NCBI RefSeq assembly: GCF_003054175.1
Contig: NZ_QBKN01000001.1
Coordinates: forward strand, 248,001-312,000
Length of the DNA: 64,000 nucleotides
Origin: Allosediminivita pacifica
GTDB taxonomy: Bacteria; Pseudomonadota; Alphaproteobacteria; Rhodobacterales; Rhodobacteraceae
Direction of reading: 5' to 3'
The first letter of the stretch is position 1. Each line of letters opens with the position of its first letter. The notes below the pieces were generated by a model. The model had not been told where the DNA came from and made no database searches. It was given only the letters and a program-made list of their open reading frames with translations. Of the stretch, positions 8,371 through 17,796 are shown in pieces. The position numbers and the translations under genes were made by a program.

Positions 8371-8431
8371 TTGTTTTCCCGATCACACTTGCATGCGACC
8401 CGTGGATTGGCCAGTATTTTTGGTGAATAGA

Positions 8432-8444
8432 GAAAATAATTTGC
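8432..8444. promoter_or_regulatory. RpiR-type operator, copy F
   Basis: GAAAATAATTTGC, ending directly before an ATG at 8445 and 28 bp before the preferred start at 8472. Its position supports the downstream start. Confidence 0.55.
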
Positions 8445-8471
8445 ATGATTGCAGAAAAAGAGGCCACCCGG

Positions 8472-8957
8472 ATGCGAGATCCCATGCAGAACCCCTTCGA
8501 TCCCTTGGACGAGGCCCGCCACGCCATCTGGGAGATGCTCGTGCAGCGCGACATCGACGCCTTCATCGGCGCCGACTGGCCGATGATCGCGGGGGATTTC
8601 ATCGCCGAGAACTTCATCGGCATGAACGGCAATTTCGATCCCGACCCGCAGAACTGGTCGCTGTCCTTCGCCTCGCTTGAGGCCTACCGGGACGAGTGGC
8701 TGCGTCAGGCGGCGGACGCGCAGAAGACAGAATACGCCGAGGATCAGCGTGCCGGTATTTTCCGCGCGACAAAGCTCGAGGAGATCGAGCTTCAGGGCCC
8801 GGTGGCGCTGGTGCGCAAGAAGTTCGACGGCACGATCAGACGGGCCGATGGCGGGGCCGACCGGATGCTGTGGCAGACGCTCTACACCTGCCGCGAGACG
8901 CCCGATGGCTGGAAGATCGCGGGCTTCGTCGGCTACCTGCCCTATGCGGGGCACTGA
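8472..8957 (+). CDS. NTF2-like/SnoaL-fold protein
   Basis: 161 residues beginning MRDPMQNPFDPLDEARHAIWE. The repeated Trp/Phe-rich strands (DWPMIAGDFIAENFIGM, YTCRETPDGWKIAGFVGYLPY) look like the cone-shaped NTF2/SnoaL fold, whose members include isomerases, dehydratases and pure binding proteins. No catalytic role is assigned. The start at 8472 has AAAGAGG 8 nt upstream; an ATG at 8445 abuts operator copy F and lacks a ribosome site. It is divergent from rpiR, and its stop is 1 bp from the start of the aldolase-like gene, so the two form an operon. Confidence 0.7.
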   Translation: MRDPMQNPFDPLDEARHAIWEMLVQRDIDAFIGADWPMIAGDFIAENFIGMNGNFDPDPQNWSLSFASLEAYRDEWLRQAADAQKTEYAEDQRAGIFRATKLEEIELQGPVALVRKKFDGTIRRADGGADRMLWQTLYTCRETPDGWKIAGFVGYLPYAGH

Positions 8958-8958
8958 G

Positions 8959-10047
8959 ATGGAGGGGATCTGGCCCGAAGCGGGCACACCACTGTCCGAA
9001 GTGCTGACGCCGATGCCGGTTATCGACGAGGCGCGCATGGCCGCCAACATCGCGCTCGCGCAGGCCCATATGGACGGACTCGGGCGCGCCTTTCGTCCGC
9101 ATATCAAGACGCACAAGCTGCCCGAGGTGGCGCTGACCCAGCTCGCCGCAGGGGCGGTGGGCATCAACTGCCAGAAGGTGACCGAGGCCGAGGTCTTTGC
9201 CGATGCGGGGATCGCGGACATCCTGATCACCTACAACATCCTCGGCGCGGCACGGCTTGCACGGCTGAAGGCGCTGCAGGCCCGCGTGCCGCGGCTGGCG
9301 GTGACGGCCGACAATGCGACCACCGTCGCGGGGCTTGCGGCCACCTTCGATGCTGCGGCACCCCTGCGGGTTTTGGTCGAATGCGACACGGGCGGCGGGC
9401 GCTGCGGCGTGCAGACGCCCGAGGCTGCCAGAGATCTGGCACGGGAAATTGCAGACGCGGAGGGGCTGACCTTCGGCGGCCTCATGACCTATCCCGCGCC
9501 GGGCGGGGCCGCGGCGGTCGAGGGGTTCGTGACGAAAGCGAAGGCGCTGCTGGAGGAGGCCGGGCTTGGCTGTCCGGCGGTGTCGGTCGGCGGAACGCCG
9601 GATTTCTTCGCCGCCGGAGAGATCCCCTCGGCCACCGAGCACCGGGCCGGTACCTATGTCTACAACGACCGGGCGATGGTGCGGGCGGGCCATGCGAGCG
9701 AAGATGACTGCGCGATGCACGTGCTCGTCACCTGCGTGTCACGCCCGACGGCGAACCGCGCGGTGATCGACGCGGGCTCCAAGGCGCTGACCTCGGATCT
9801 TCTGGGTTTTCCCGATCATGGGCTGATCCCGGACTACCCGGGCGCGCGGATCACCGGCCTGTCCGAGGAACACGGCGTCGTCGATCTGTCGGGCGTGGAG
9901 GGCGAGGGACCGCAGGTCGGAGAGCAGCTGCGCATCATCCCGAACCACACCTGCGTGGTCACGAACCTGTTCGACCGGATGGTCTTTCACGATGGTGGCG
10001 TGGTGACACGGGTGCTCGACGTGAAGGCACGCGGCACCGTCTGGTAG
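8959..10047 (+). CDS. D-threonine aldolase-like PLP enzyme (alanine-racemase fold)
   Basis: 362 residues. RPHIKTHK near residue 46-53 contains the PLP-binding Lys (K50) in the form typical of D-threonine aldolase, D-3-hydroxyaspartate aldolase and D-serine dehydratase (DSD1) proteins. The barrel continues with VECDTGGGRCGV and GGLMTYPAPGG. The C-terminal D-Ser-dehydratase-like domain has IPNHTCVVTNLFD, carrying the His/Cys metal ligands of this group. It probably cleaves or dehydrates a D-beta-hydroxy amino acid. It is coupled to the NTF2-like gene (1-bp gap) and followed by a strong terminator. Its presence in an amino-sugar locus suggests a substrate with a D-amino acid part. Confidence 0.85.
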   Translation: MEGIWPEAGTPLSEVLTPMPVIDEARMAANIALAQAHMDGLGRAFRPHIKTHKLPEVALTQLAAGAVGINCQKVTEAEVFADAGIADILITYNILGAARLARLKALQARVPRLAVTADNATTVAGLAATFDAAAPLRVLVECDTGGGRCGVQTPEAARDLAREIADAEGLTFGGLMTYPAPGGAAAVEGFVTKAKALLEEAGLGCPAVSVGGTPDFFAAGEIPSATEHRAGTYVYNDRAMVRAGHASEDDCAMHVLVTCVSRPTANRAVIDAGSKALTSDLLGFPDHGLIPDYPGARITGLSEEHGVVDLSGVEGEGPQVGEQLRIIPNHTCVVTNLFDRMVFHDGGVVTRVLDVKARGTVW

Positions 10048-10071
10048 CTCGCCTTCGTCGGAATGGGTCGG

Positions 10072-10100
10072 AGGCGCCGGGGCAGGCCCCGGCGCCTTTT
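10072..10100 (+). terminator. Rho-independent terminator
   Basis: An 11-bp G+C stem (AGGCGCCGGGG paired with CCCCGGCGCCT, loop CAGG) followed by TTTTCTT, 25 bp after the aldolase-like gene. It also separates that gene from the convergent ABC ATPase gene. Confidence 0.85.
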
Positions 10101-10101
10101 C

Positions 10102-11226
<1,125 letters not shown>

Positions 11227-11250
11227 GGCAGTGTCCTTTCCTTATGAAAC

Positions 11251-11274
11251 GGTCCGGACCATCTGGTCCGGACC
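11251..11274. other. Intercistronic stem-loop behind the binding-protein gene
   Basis: GGTCCGGACC, ATCT, GGTCCGGACC: a 10-bp perfect hairpin with no T-run, between the SBP stop and the ATPase start. It is likely an mRNA-stabilising or partial attenuating structure that raises SBP output over ATPase, as in many import operons (inference). Confidence 0.6.
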
Positions 11275-11297
11275 CTGAATCCCCTGAGGGACCTTGG

Positions 11298-12506
11298 TCA
11301 GTCGAGTTCCTTGAGCGCGGCGTCGGCCTTGCTCAGCGCTTCGGCGGGCTCGGCTTGGCCGGTCACGACGGACTGCACCATCTCGATCATGATGTTCTGG
11401 AAGCCGCGGTAGTCGGTGAACAGCGGCTCGGGGCCACCGTACTCGATCCCGTCGATGAAGGGCTTCCAGTAGGGGTTTTCCTCGACGAGGGCATCGATGT
11501 TGTCCGAGGGGCGCAGCGGCGTCAGGCCGTAGCTGAGGTCGTATTCCTCCTGCGGGCCGGGCGCGGTGATGTACTTGGCGAGGTCCATGGCCTTGTCCTC
11601 GTAGCCCGAGCCCGAGAAGACGGCGAGGCTGTCGGTGATGAGCAGCGTGCCGGGGCCCTCGGCATCGGGCCCGAGCGGCAGGTTGGCGACGCCCCAGTCG
11701 ATGTCGGTGTCTTCAAGCCGCTGCACGGTGCTGACCGCGGCATGCATCATGGCGACGCCGCCATCGAGGAAGATCGCGCGCACCTCGTTTTGTTCGTAGG
11801 CGGTCGGGCCTTCCTCGGAGTAGGGGACGAGGTCCTTGTAGGCCTGCAGCGCGGCAAGGTTCTGCGGGCTGTCGAGGACGATGTTGCCCTCGTCATCAAC
11901 AACCTTGCCGTTGTTGGTGTAAACCCAGTGCAGGAACTGGTGCACCGTGTTGTCGAAGGTCTTGGCGACCAAGCCGAAGCCGGCGCTGTCGGTGTTCTCG
12001 GTCACGGCCTTGGCGTCGGCGATGACTTCTTCCCAGGTCGTGGGCGGGGTCTCGGGGTCGAGGCCGGCTTCCTCGAAGAGGCCCTTGTTCCAGTAGAAGG
12101 CCTTAGTCGAGAATGCGACCGGAACGCCCCACTGTTCGCCCTGGTAGGTCACGGTGTCGACCACGTTGGGATAGTAGGAGGCCTTTTCCTTCTCGGTCAT
12201 CGGGATCGGCTCGATCAGGCCGAACTCGGCGAATTCCTTGAGCGTGCGCGAGCCCACGTAGGCGATGCCTACGGGGGTGCCGGCGACGGCGAGGGTGGTC
12301 ACCTTGTCCTGGCACTGGCCCCAGCCGACGACCTCGGGGGCGACGGTCCAGCCCTCGTTCTCGGATTCCCACTGGTCGATGTATTTCTGCTGGATCGGGT
12401 CCATCTCGTCGCCACAGACGATCATGCTGATCTCCTGAGCCATGGCGGGTGCGGCCGCACTGAGGGCCAGGATCGCAGCGCCGCTGCGAAGAAGTGTCTT
12501 GGTCAT
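11298..12506 (-). CDS. ABC sugar transporter substrate-binding protein (family 1)
   Basis: 402 residues from ATG at 12506 with GGAGAG upstream. A signal peptide of about 23 residues (MTKTLLRSGAAILALSAAAPAMAQ) precedes a mature periplasmic protein of the MalE/UgpB class: WESENEGWTV, TLAVAGTPVGIAYVGSRTLKEFAEFGLIEPI, GVPVAFSTKAFYWNKGLFEEAGLDPETPPTTWEE. These segments are standard for carbohydrate-binding SBPs. It is the ligand receptor of the importer and therefore the best single handle on the true substrate. The long intact frame upstream is only read-through into the permease antisense region and not part of this protein. Confidence 0.92.
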   Translation of the reverse strand: MTKTLLRSGAAILALSAAAPAMAQEISMIVCGDEMDPIQQKYIDQWESENEGWTVAPEVVGWGQCQDKVTTLAVAGTPVGIAYVGSRTLKEFAEFGLIEPIPMTEKEKASYYPNVVDTVTYQGEQWGVPVAFSTKAFYWNKGLFEEAGLDPETPPTTWEEVIADAKAVTENTDSAGFGLVAKTFDNTVHQFLHWVYTNNGKVVDDEGNIVLDSPQNLAALQAYKDLVPYSEEGPTAYEQNEVRAIFLDGGVAMMHAAVSTVQRLEDTDIDWGVANLPLGPDAEGPGTLLITDSLAVFSGSGYEDKAMDLAKYITAPGPQEEYDLSYGLTPLRPSDNIDALVEENPYWKPFIDGIEYGGPEPLFTDYRGFQNIMIEMVQSVVTGQAEPAEALSKADAALKELD

Positions 12507-12583
12507 GTCTCTCTCCTGTTGGTGCCCCGGGCGGGCGGTCTTTTGTGGGGCGTCCCGCGCAGGGGCGCCCTTGGTCTTGCGCC

Positions 12584-13444
12584 TTATTGCTTGATCGCGC
12601 CGGCGGTCAGACCGGCCACGAGGTAGCGTTGCAGCGCGAAGATGAGGATCATGGCGGGGGCGATGCCGACGAAGCTTGCCGCCATGAGTTCGTTCCAGAT
12701 GACCTCCTGCCGGCCGAAGTAGGCGTAAAGCCCGATGGGCAGCGGCATGTATTCGGTCTTGGAGTTGAAGGTCAGCGCGAAGATGAACTGCTGGGCATAG
12801 GCGCCGATGAAGGTCGTGATGGCGACCACGGTGATGCCTGGCATGGCCAGCGGCAGGATCACCCGGCGCAGGATGTAGAGATGCCCGGCGCCGTCGACGT
12901 AGGCGGCCTCGTCCAGTTCCTTGGGGATGCGGCGCATGTAGGCCGAAAGCAGCCAGATCGCCGTGGGGATCAGGAAGGCGACGCCCGGCACGATCATCGA
13001 CCAGTAGGTGTTGAGCATCCCGTAGGCGCGCATCAGGCGGAACAGCGGGATCAGCAGCACTGCGCCCGAGAACATGTTCACGGCCAGGAAGGCGCCCAGC
13101 AGCGGGCCGGCGCCGCCGAAGTTGATGCGGGCAAAGGCATACGAGGCGGGCACCACGAGCAGCAGCACGATGATCGTGATGACGGTCGAGATGTAGAAGG
13201 AGTTGAAGATGTAGCGGCCGAACTCGGGGACGCTGTCCCACATGGTGAAGTAGGCGTCGAAGGAGGCGTTCTCGGGGAAGAACTTGTACGGCGTGGAGAA
13301 GAGCAATCCCAGCGGCTTCAGCGAGACGAGGAACCCCTCGATGAAGGGCGCCAGCATGAAGAAGAGGAAGATGGCGATGCCGATGTACATCAGGATCACC
13401 TCCCACCAGCGGTAGCGGTCGATCATCGCGTTCTTCTTCATCAT
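12584..13444 (-). CDS. ABC sugar transporter permease, MalG type
   Basis: 286 residues starting MMKKNAMIDRYRWW. Six membrane segments are visible. The EAA loop is present as ELDEAAYVDGAGHLYILRRVILPLAMPG, which docks on the ATPase. The ATG overlaps the stop of the upstream permease by 4 bp. The end (VAGLTAGAIKQ) is the classical MalG C-terminus, matching VxGLTxGAVKG in relatives. Together with the gene at 13441 it forms the transmembrane pore. Confidence 0.92.
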   Translation of the reverse strand: MMKKNAMIDRYRWWEVILMYIGIAIFLFFMLAPFIEGFLVSLKPLGLLFSTPYKFFPENASFDAYFTMWDSVPEFGRYIFNSFYISTVITIIVLLLVVPASYAFARINFGGAGPLLGAFLAVNMFSGAVLLIPLFRLMRAYGMLNTYWSMIVPGVAFLIPTAIWLLSAYMRRIPKELDEAAYVDGAGHLYILRRVILPLAMPGITVVAITTFIGAYAQQFIFALTFNSKTEYMPLPIGLYAYFGRQEVIWNELMAASFVGIAPAMILIFALQRYLVAGLTAGAIKQ

Positions 13445-14325
13445 GTCGACATCCTCTTCGACAGCTGGGTGACGGCGCGGAAGTAGAGCAGGGCGAAGGC
13501 CGACAGGAACAGGCAGATCACGACCGCGCGGGCGGCGCCCTCGCCGAACCGCTTGGAGCCGAGCGCGGTGGAATAGGTGTCGATGATCATGGTCGTGGTC
13601 GATCCCGAGGGGCCGCCCTGCGTCAGGATCCAGATCGGATCGAACGAGTTGAAGGTCGAGATCAGCGAGATCATCGACATGGTGATCGCCGCCGGCAAGA
13701 TCATCGGGAGGGTGATGCGGCGGATGCGGTAGAGCCGGCTTGCGCCGTCTGTCCAGGCGGCCTCGTGCAGGTCCTGCGGGACGGTCTGCACCGCGGCCAG
13801 CATGTACATCGTGACCATGGGCACGCCGATCCAGACGTCGGTGACGATGGTCGCCCAGAAGGCGGTGTTGCCGTAGGCGAGGAAGGCGATGGGCCCGTCG
13901 ACGATGCCGAAGCGCTGCAGCAGGCCCGAGATCATCCCGAACTGGCCGTTGTACATCCAGCCCCACATGAAGATGCCGATGGCCATGGGCACGATCCAGG
14001 GCGGCATGGTCATCAGACGGAACAGCGACCGGCCGGGCAGGGCGGCGTTCAGCAGAAGCGCGCCGCAGGTGCCGATGATCATCTTCAGCGCGACCGAAAG
14101 GAAGGTCCACAGGAAGGTGCGGCCGATGATGGTGGCGAACTCGGCATCGAAGATACGCGCGTAGTTTTCCCAGCCGATGTAATCGGTGGTCCGGCGCAGC
14201 GAGGCATCGGTGAACGACAGGTTGATGGTCTGCAGCAGCGGGTAGACCACGATGGCGCAAACATAGATGAGCGCCGGGACCAGCAGGATCCAGGCGAAGA
14301 GGACGGCTGATCTCTGTCCGGGCAT
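13441..14325 (-). CDS. ABC sugar transporter permease, MalF/UgpA type
   Basis: 294 residues, six membrane helices (first at about 11-31: LFAWILLVPALIYVCAIVVYPL). It has the expected EAA motif DLHEAAWTDGASRLYRIRRITLPMILP. The gene overlaps its upstream neighbour, the Gfo/Idh/MocA gene, by 1 bp and its downstream partner by 4 bp, so all are translationally coupled. It is the partner subunit of the MalG-type permease. Confidence 0.92.
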   Translation of the reverse strand: MPGQRSAVLFAWILLVPALIYVCAIVVYPLLQTINLSFTDASLRRTTDYIGWENYARIFDAEFATIIGRTFLWTFLSVALKMIIGTCGALLLNAALPGRSLFRLMTMPPWIVPMAIGIFMWGWMYNGQFGMISGLLQRFGIVDGPIAFLAYGNTAFWATIVTDVWIGVPMVTMYMLAAVQTVPQDLHEAAWTDGASRLYRIRRITLPMILPAAITMSMISLISTFNSFDPIWILTQGGPSGSTTTMIIDTYSTALGSKRFGEGAARAVVICLFLSAFALLYFRAVTQLSKRMST

Positions 14326-15485
14326 CAGGCGGGGACCTTCCTGTTGAGGGCCTCGTCGTACATATCCCAGGTGCGGGCCATCTCGACCACCTTGCGGGTG
14401 GCGCGGGCCTCGTCCATCGCCATAGCCAGCAGCCCCGCCTCGAGCGCGTCGAGCACCGAGACGGGCTGTTTCGCGCCGGTCCTGACCGCGTCGATGACGC
14501 CCTGGGCCATCTTCTCGTCCGCGCCGTAGTGGTGCGACAGCTCGGAGGCCTCGTAGGTCTTGCGCTCCAGCGGGCGGGCGGTGTGGCTGTCCGTGATGTT
14601 GAGGAACCCGCGCACGAAGTCACCCTCGGCCATGCCCTGCGAACCGATCACCGCGAAGCGGCGGAAGTCGTCGGGCACGTTGAGATTGGTGTGGAAGTTC
14701 AGCGCGGCGCCGTTCTCGTATTCGACGATGGCCACCTGGTAGTCGATGATCTCGGCATCGCTGTCGAAAACTTTGTCGGTGCCTTCCCAGCCCGAGGGCT
14801 TGCGGCTGTAGACCGTCATGTCGTTGATCCCGCGGTTTCGGGGATCGTTCGCAGGCACGAAGGTCCGACGCCCGCCGAAGCTGCTCACCCGCTCGGGCCG
14901 CGCGCCGATCACGCCGTTGTAGAGGTCGATGTCGTGGCAGCATTTCTCGAGCATGAATCCGCCCGCGTAGCGGTCGTAGCGACGCCAGTCGCGCATGAAG
15001 AAGGCGCCGTGGTAGGGCGGGATATGCTCGGAGGCCTCGATCGAGATCACCTCGCCCAGTTCGCCACGCGCCTGCGCCGCGCGCAGATCGGTGTAGAGCG
15101 GGGCGTAGCGCAGCACGAGGCCGATCAGCAGGTTCTCGACACCATATTTCGCCAGCAGCTCCGCCATGGCGAAGCTGTCCTCGCGGGTGGTGACGACGGG
15201 TTTCTCGGAAAAGACCCTCACGCCCGCCTCGAAGCCCGCACGGATGTGATCGAGGTGCATCACGTTGGGCGAGCCGACCATCAGCAGGTCGAGGTCCTCG
15301 GTCTTCAGAAGCTCCTCGACGCTGCTGTATTGCGTCCCCGCCGAGATGCCCTTTTCGACCAGCAGGTCCATGCCCGCGGGGGCCGGATCGACGTAGCCCC
15401 GGATTTCGAACCCAGGGTCAATTTGAGTGAAGACCTGTCCCAGGTAACCCAGGCGATATCCGAGCCCGACGATGCCGACTTTCAT
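14325..15485 (-). CDS. Gfo/Idh/MocA-family sugar dehydrogenase
   Basis: 386 residues. The N-terminal Rossmann domain (GIVGLGYRLGYLGQ, VGSPNVMHLDHI) has the family EKP motif in VFSEKPVVTTREDS. The C-terminal alpha/beta domain contains GGFMLEKCCHDIDLYNGV, with the catalytic His of the D/H pair. It should oxidise or reduce a sugar hydroxyl/ketone with NAD(P). It is the first gene of the importer operon, unusual because such operons often begin with the SBP. Alongside a GMC oxidase and TIM-barrel isomerases it fits a 3-keto-sugar route, as oxidising or reducing partner (inference). Confidence 0.88.
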   Translation of the reverse strand: MKVGIVGLGYRLGYLGQVFTQIDPGFEIRGYVDPAPAGMDLLVEKGISAGTQYSSVEELLKTEDLDLLMVGSPNVMHLDHIRAGFEAGVRVFSEKPVVTTREDSFAMAELLAKYGVENLLIGLVLRYAPLYTDLRAAQARGELGEVISIEASEHIPPYHGAFFMRDWRRYDRYAGGFMLEKCCHDIDLYNGVIGARPERVSSFGGRRTFVPANDPRNRGINDMTVYSRKPSGWEGTDKVFDSDAEIIDYQVAIVEYENGAALNFHTNLNVPDDFRRFAVIGSQGMAEGDFVRGFLNITDSHTARPLERKTYEASELSHHYGADEKMAQGVIDAVRTGAKQPVSVLDALEAGLLAMAMDEARATRKVVEMARTWDMYDEALNRKVPA

Positions 15486-15550
15486 ACCAGTTTCCCGTTT
15501 CTGAGGCTCGCGTCGCTGCCCGGAGGCGGTGGCGCAAGTCTCGTAAGTAC

Positions 15551-15563
15551 GTAATTTATTTTC
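15551..15563. promoter_or_regulatory. RpiR-type operator, copy G
   Basis: GTAATTTATTTTC, 66 bp upstream of the Gfo/Idh/MocA start, in the divergent region shared with nagA. Confidence 0.55.
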
Positions 15564-15624
15564 GTAGACTGTGGACGAGATTCGTGACAGTCAATAAGAA
15601 AGTGCGGATGATAGCGGTAATGAT

Positions 15625-15637
15625 GAAATTCATTTTC
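15625..15637. promoter_or_regulatory. RpiR-type operator, copy H
   Basis: GAAATTCATTTTC, 51 bp upstream of the preferred nagA start. It pairs with copy G to control both sides of the divergent promoter. Confidence 0.6.
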
Positions 15638-15687
15638 ATTTTATGCCTCAACCATGGGCAGGCTCCGGTAGCGAGGACGACGGGCGG

Positions 15688-16818
15688 ATGACGGCCGGGG
15701 TTTCGCCGGTGGCGCGCAGGGTCTTCGACGGACAGACATGGCACCGCGACGTGGCGGTGGCGTTTGCGAATGGCAGGATCACCGACCTGATTCCCGGCGG
15801 CGCGCCGGAGGTCGATCTGATCGTTCCCGGCCTCGTCGATCTGCAGGTGAACGGCGGTGGCGGAGTGCAGTTCAACAACCGGCCCGACGCTGGGGGAATC
15901 GCTTCGATCTGCGCCGCGCATCGTTCCCTTGGGACCACCTCGATCCTCGTGACGCTGATCACCGACGGGCCCGACGTGACGCACGCCGCGATCGCCGCCG
16001 TGGCCGAGGCCCGCGCTGCGGGGCAGGCCGGGCTTGTCGGGGTGCACCTGGAAGGGCCGCACCTCGACCCTGCGCGCCCGGGCACCCATGACCCCGCCCT
16101 GGTCCGCCCGATGGAGGAAGCCGACCTCGCCTGCATCCTCGATGCGGTGGAAACCTGCGGCCCGCTGCTGGTGACGCTTGCGCCCGAAGCGGTGGCGCTC
16201 GATCAGGTTGCGCGGCTGGTGCGCGGTGGCGTCCGGGTGTCGCTTGGCCACAGCGACTGCGACGCCGAAATCGCCAAGGTCTACATGGCGGCCGGGGCAC
16301 GCATGACCACGCATCTCTTCAACGCCATGAGCCAGATGTCCCATCGCGCGCCGGGGCTCGTCGGCGCCTCGCTCGAAAGCGGTACGGTAAGCTACGGGCT
16401 GATCGCGGACGGGCACCATGTCAGCGACACGGCGATGTGCGTGGCGCTGCGGGCCAAGCGCGGCCCGGGGCACATCTTCCTCGTCTCCGATTCCATGGCG
16501 GTGGCGGGCTCCGATCTGGACGCCTTCACCCTGAACGGCCGCACCATACGCCGCGCGGGCGGGCGGCTTGCGCTCGAGGACGGGACGCTGGCGGGGGCGG
16601 ATATATCCTTGCTTGAAGCGGTTCGGTATTGCACGGAGCGGCTGGACCTGCCTCTGGGCGAGGCGATCCGCATGGCCACGCTCTACCCGTCCGAAGCCAT
16701 GGGCCTTGCGGACAGGGGGCGTCTGACGCCGGGCGCGCGGGCGGATTTCCTTGTCCTCGACGGCGCATTGGAACTGAAGTCGACCTGGGTCGGCGGTTTG
16801 CTGGAGGCCCAATCGTGA
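15688..16818 (+). CDS. nagA: N-acetylglucosamine-6-phosphate deacetylase
   Basis: 376 residues. NagA removes acetate from GlcNAc-6-phosphate. Amidohydrolase landmarks are PGLVDLQVNGGGG (about residue 47), VHLEGPHLDP (about 119, metal-binding Glu), SLGHSDCD (about 184, His), TTHLFNAMSQ (about 207, His) and LVSDSMA (about 268, catalytic Asp). The start at 15688 gives the normal N-terminus; an in-frame ATG at 15643 is too close to operator H. The stop overlaps the GTG start of the kinase (GTGA), so the products are made together. Confidence 0.92.
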   Translation: MTAGVSPVARRVFDGQTWHRDVAVAFANGRITDLIPGGAPEVDLIVPGLVDLQVNGGGGVQFNNRPDAGGIASICAAHRSLGTTSILVTLITDGPDVTHAAIAAVAEARAAGQAGLVGVHLEGPHLDPARPGTHDPALVRPMEEADLACILDAVETCGPLLVTLAPEAVALDQVARLVRGGVRVSLGHSDCDAEIAKVYMAAGARMTTHLFNAMSQMSHRAPGLVGASLESGTVSYGLIADGHHVSDTAMCVALRAKRGPGHIFLVSDSMAVAGSDLDAFTLNGRTIRRAGGRLALEDGTLAGADISLLEAVRYCTERLDLPLGEAIRMATLYPSEAMGLADRGRLTPGARADFLVLDGALELKSTWVGGLLEAQS

Positions 16819-17735
16819 TCATCTGTTTCGACATCGGCGGCAGCAGCGTCAAAAGCGCCGTCGCCACCACGGCCCACGACGTGCGCCCACTCTCGCGCAG
16901 GCCCACGCCCACGCGTGATTTCGAAGCCTTTGTCGAAACCCTGCGCGAGGCTATCGCCGAGGCCGGCGCGCGGCCGGAGCGTTTGGCGATCTCGATCGCG
17001 GGGGTCGTTGATCCCGTCAGCGGCAAGGCCCATGTGGCCAACATCCCCTGCCTGACCGGCCGCCGCCTGGCGCCCGAGCTGTCGCGGCTTCTCGGCCTCG
17101 ATGTTCTGGTGGCCAATGACGCTGACTGCTTTGCCCTCGCCGAGGCGGTGGTGGGCGCGGGGCGCGGGCATGACGTGGTCTTCGGCGCGATCATCGGCAC
17201 GGGCATCGGCGGCGGGCTCGTCTCGGAAGGGCGCCTGATCGGCACCGGCAGTGGCTATGCCGGGGAATGGGGCCACGGGCCGGTGGCGCGGCGGATGCTC
17301 GAGTCCATCGACCAGGTCCTGCCGCTCTACCAGTGCGGCTGCGGCCTGAAGGGCTGCCTTGACGCCACATGTTCCGCGCGTGGGATCGAGCGTCTGCACC
17401 GCGACATCGCGGGTAAATATCTGCCATCGACCGAGGTCGTCGCGGGCTGGCACGCGGGCGACACGGGCGCGACGCGGACCGTGTCGGCCTGGCTCGAACT
17501 CTTGTCGGGACCGCTGGCGATGGTCGTCAATATGACCGGGGCCACGGTCGTCGCTACCGGCGGAGGGCTTGCCAGCGATGCCCCCCTGATCGCGGCACTG
17601 GACGATGCCACCCGGCCGCTGACGCTGGCCCAGCCCTCCAGCCCGCTCGTGGTGCAAGCGCAGCACCGCGAGGAGCCGGGGCTGGTCGGCGCCGCGATCC
17701 TGGCCCTGCGCGATCCGAAACCGCGGGCCGCCTGA
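16815..17735 (+). CDS. ROK-family N-acetylhexosamine kinase
   Basis: 306 residues from GTG overlapping the nagA stop. The phosphate-binding loop FDIGGSSVKSA is at 4-14. The catalytic Asp lies in VANDADCFALAEA, and GTGIGGG is present. The ROK zinc cluster reads CGCGLKGCLDATCS near residue 173. NagK-type ROK enzymes make GlcNAc-6-phosphate, the substrate of the adjacent NagA. ABC import delivers an unphosphorylated sugar, so a kinase is needed here. GlcNAc is the most likely substrate; ManNAc or glucosamine cannot be excluded. Confidence 0.88.
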   Translation: MIICFDIGGSSVKSAVATTAHDVRPLSRRPTPTRDFEAFVETLREAIAEAGARPERLAISIAGVVDPVSGKAHVANIPCLTGRRLAPELSRLLGLDVLVANDADCFALAEAVVGAGRGHDVVFGAIIGTGIGGGLVSEGRLIGTGSGYAGEWGHGPVARRMLESIDQVLPLYQCGCGLKGCLDATCSARGIERLHRDIAGKYLPSTEVVAGWHAGDTGATRTVSAWLELLSGPLAMVVNMTGATVVATGGGLASDAPLIAALDDATRPLTLAQPSSPLVVQAQHREEPGLVGAAILALRDPKPRAA

Positions 17736-17796
17736 TGCGGCGCCCCTATCCCCAAGCCGCGGCCGGACAGGCACGCCCAGACGCAAGGAGACCCGC

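Noticed and set aside
8445-8471. Nine extra N-terminal codons for the NTF2-like gene
   Set aside because: The ATG abuts operator copy F and has no ribosome site, while 8472 has AAAGAGG at the right distance.
12584-14623. Fused frame seeming to join the Gfo/Idh/MocA region to the MalG-type permease
   Set aside because: The first part is out-of-frame sequence of two other genes. The permease begins at 13444 with its usual N-terminus and a 4-bp overlap.
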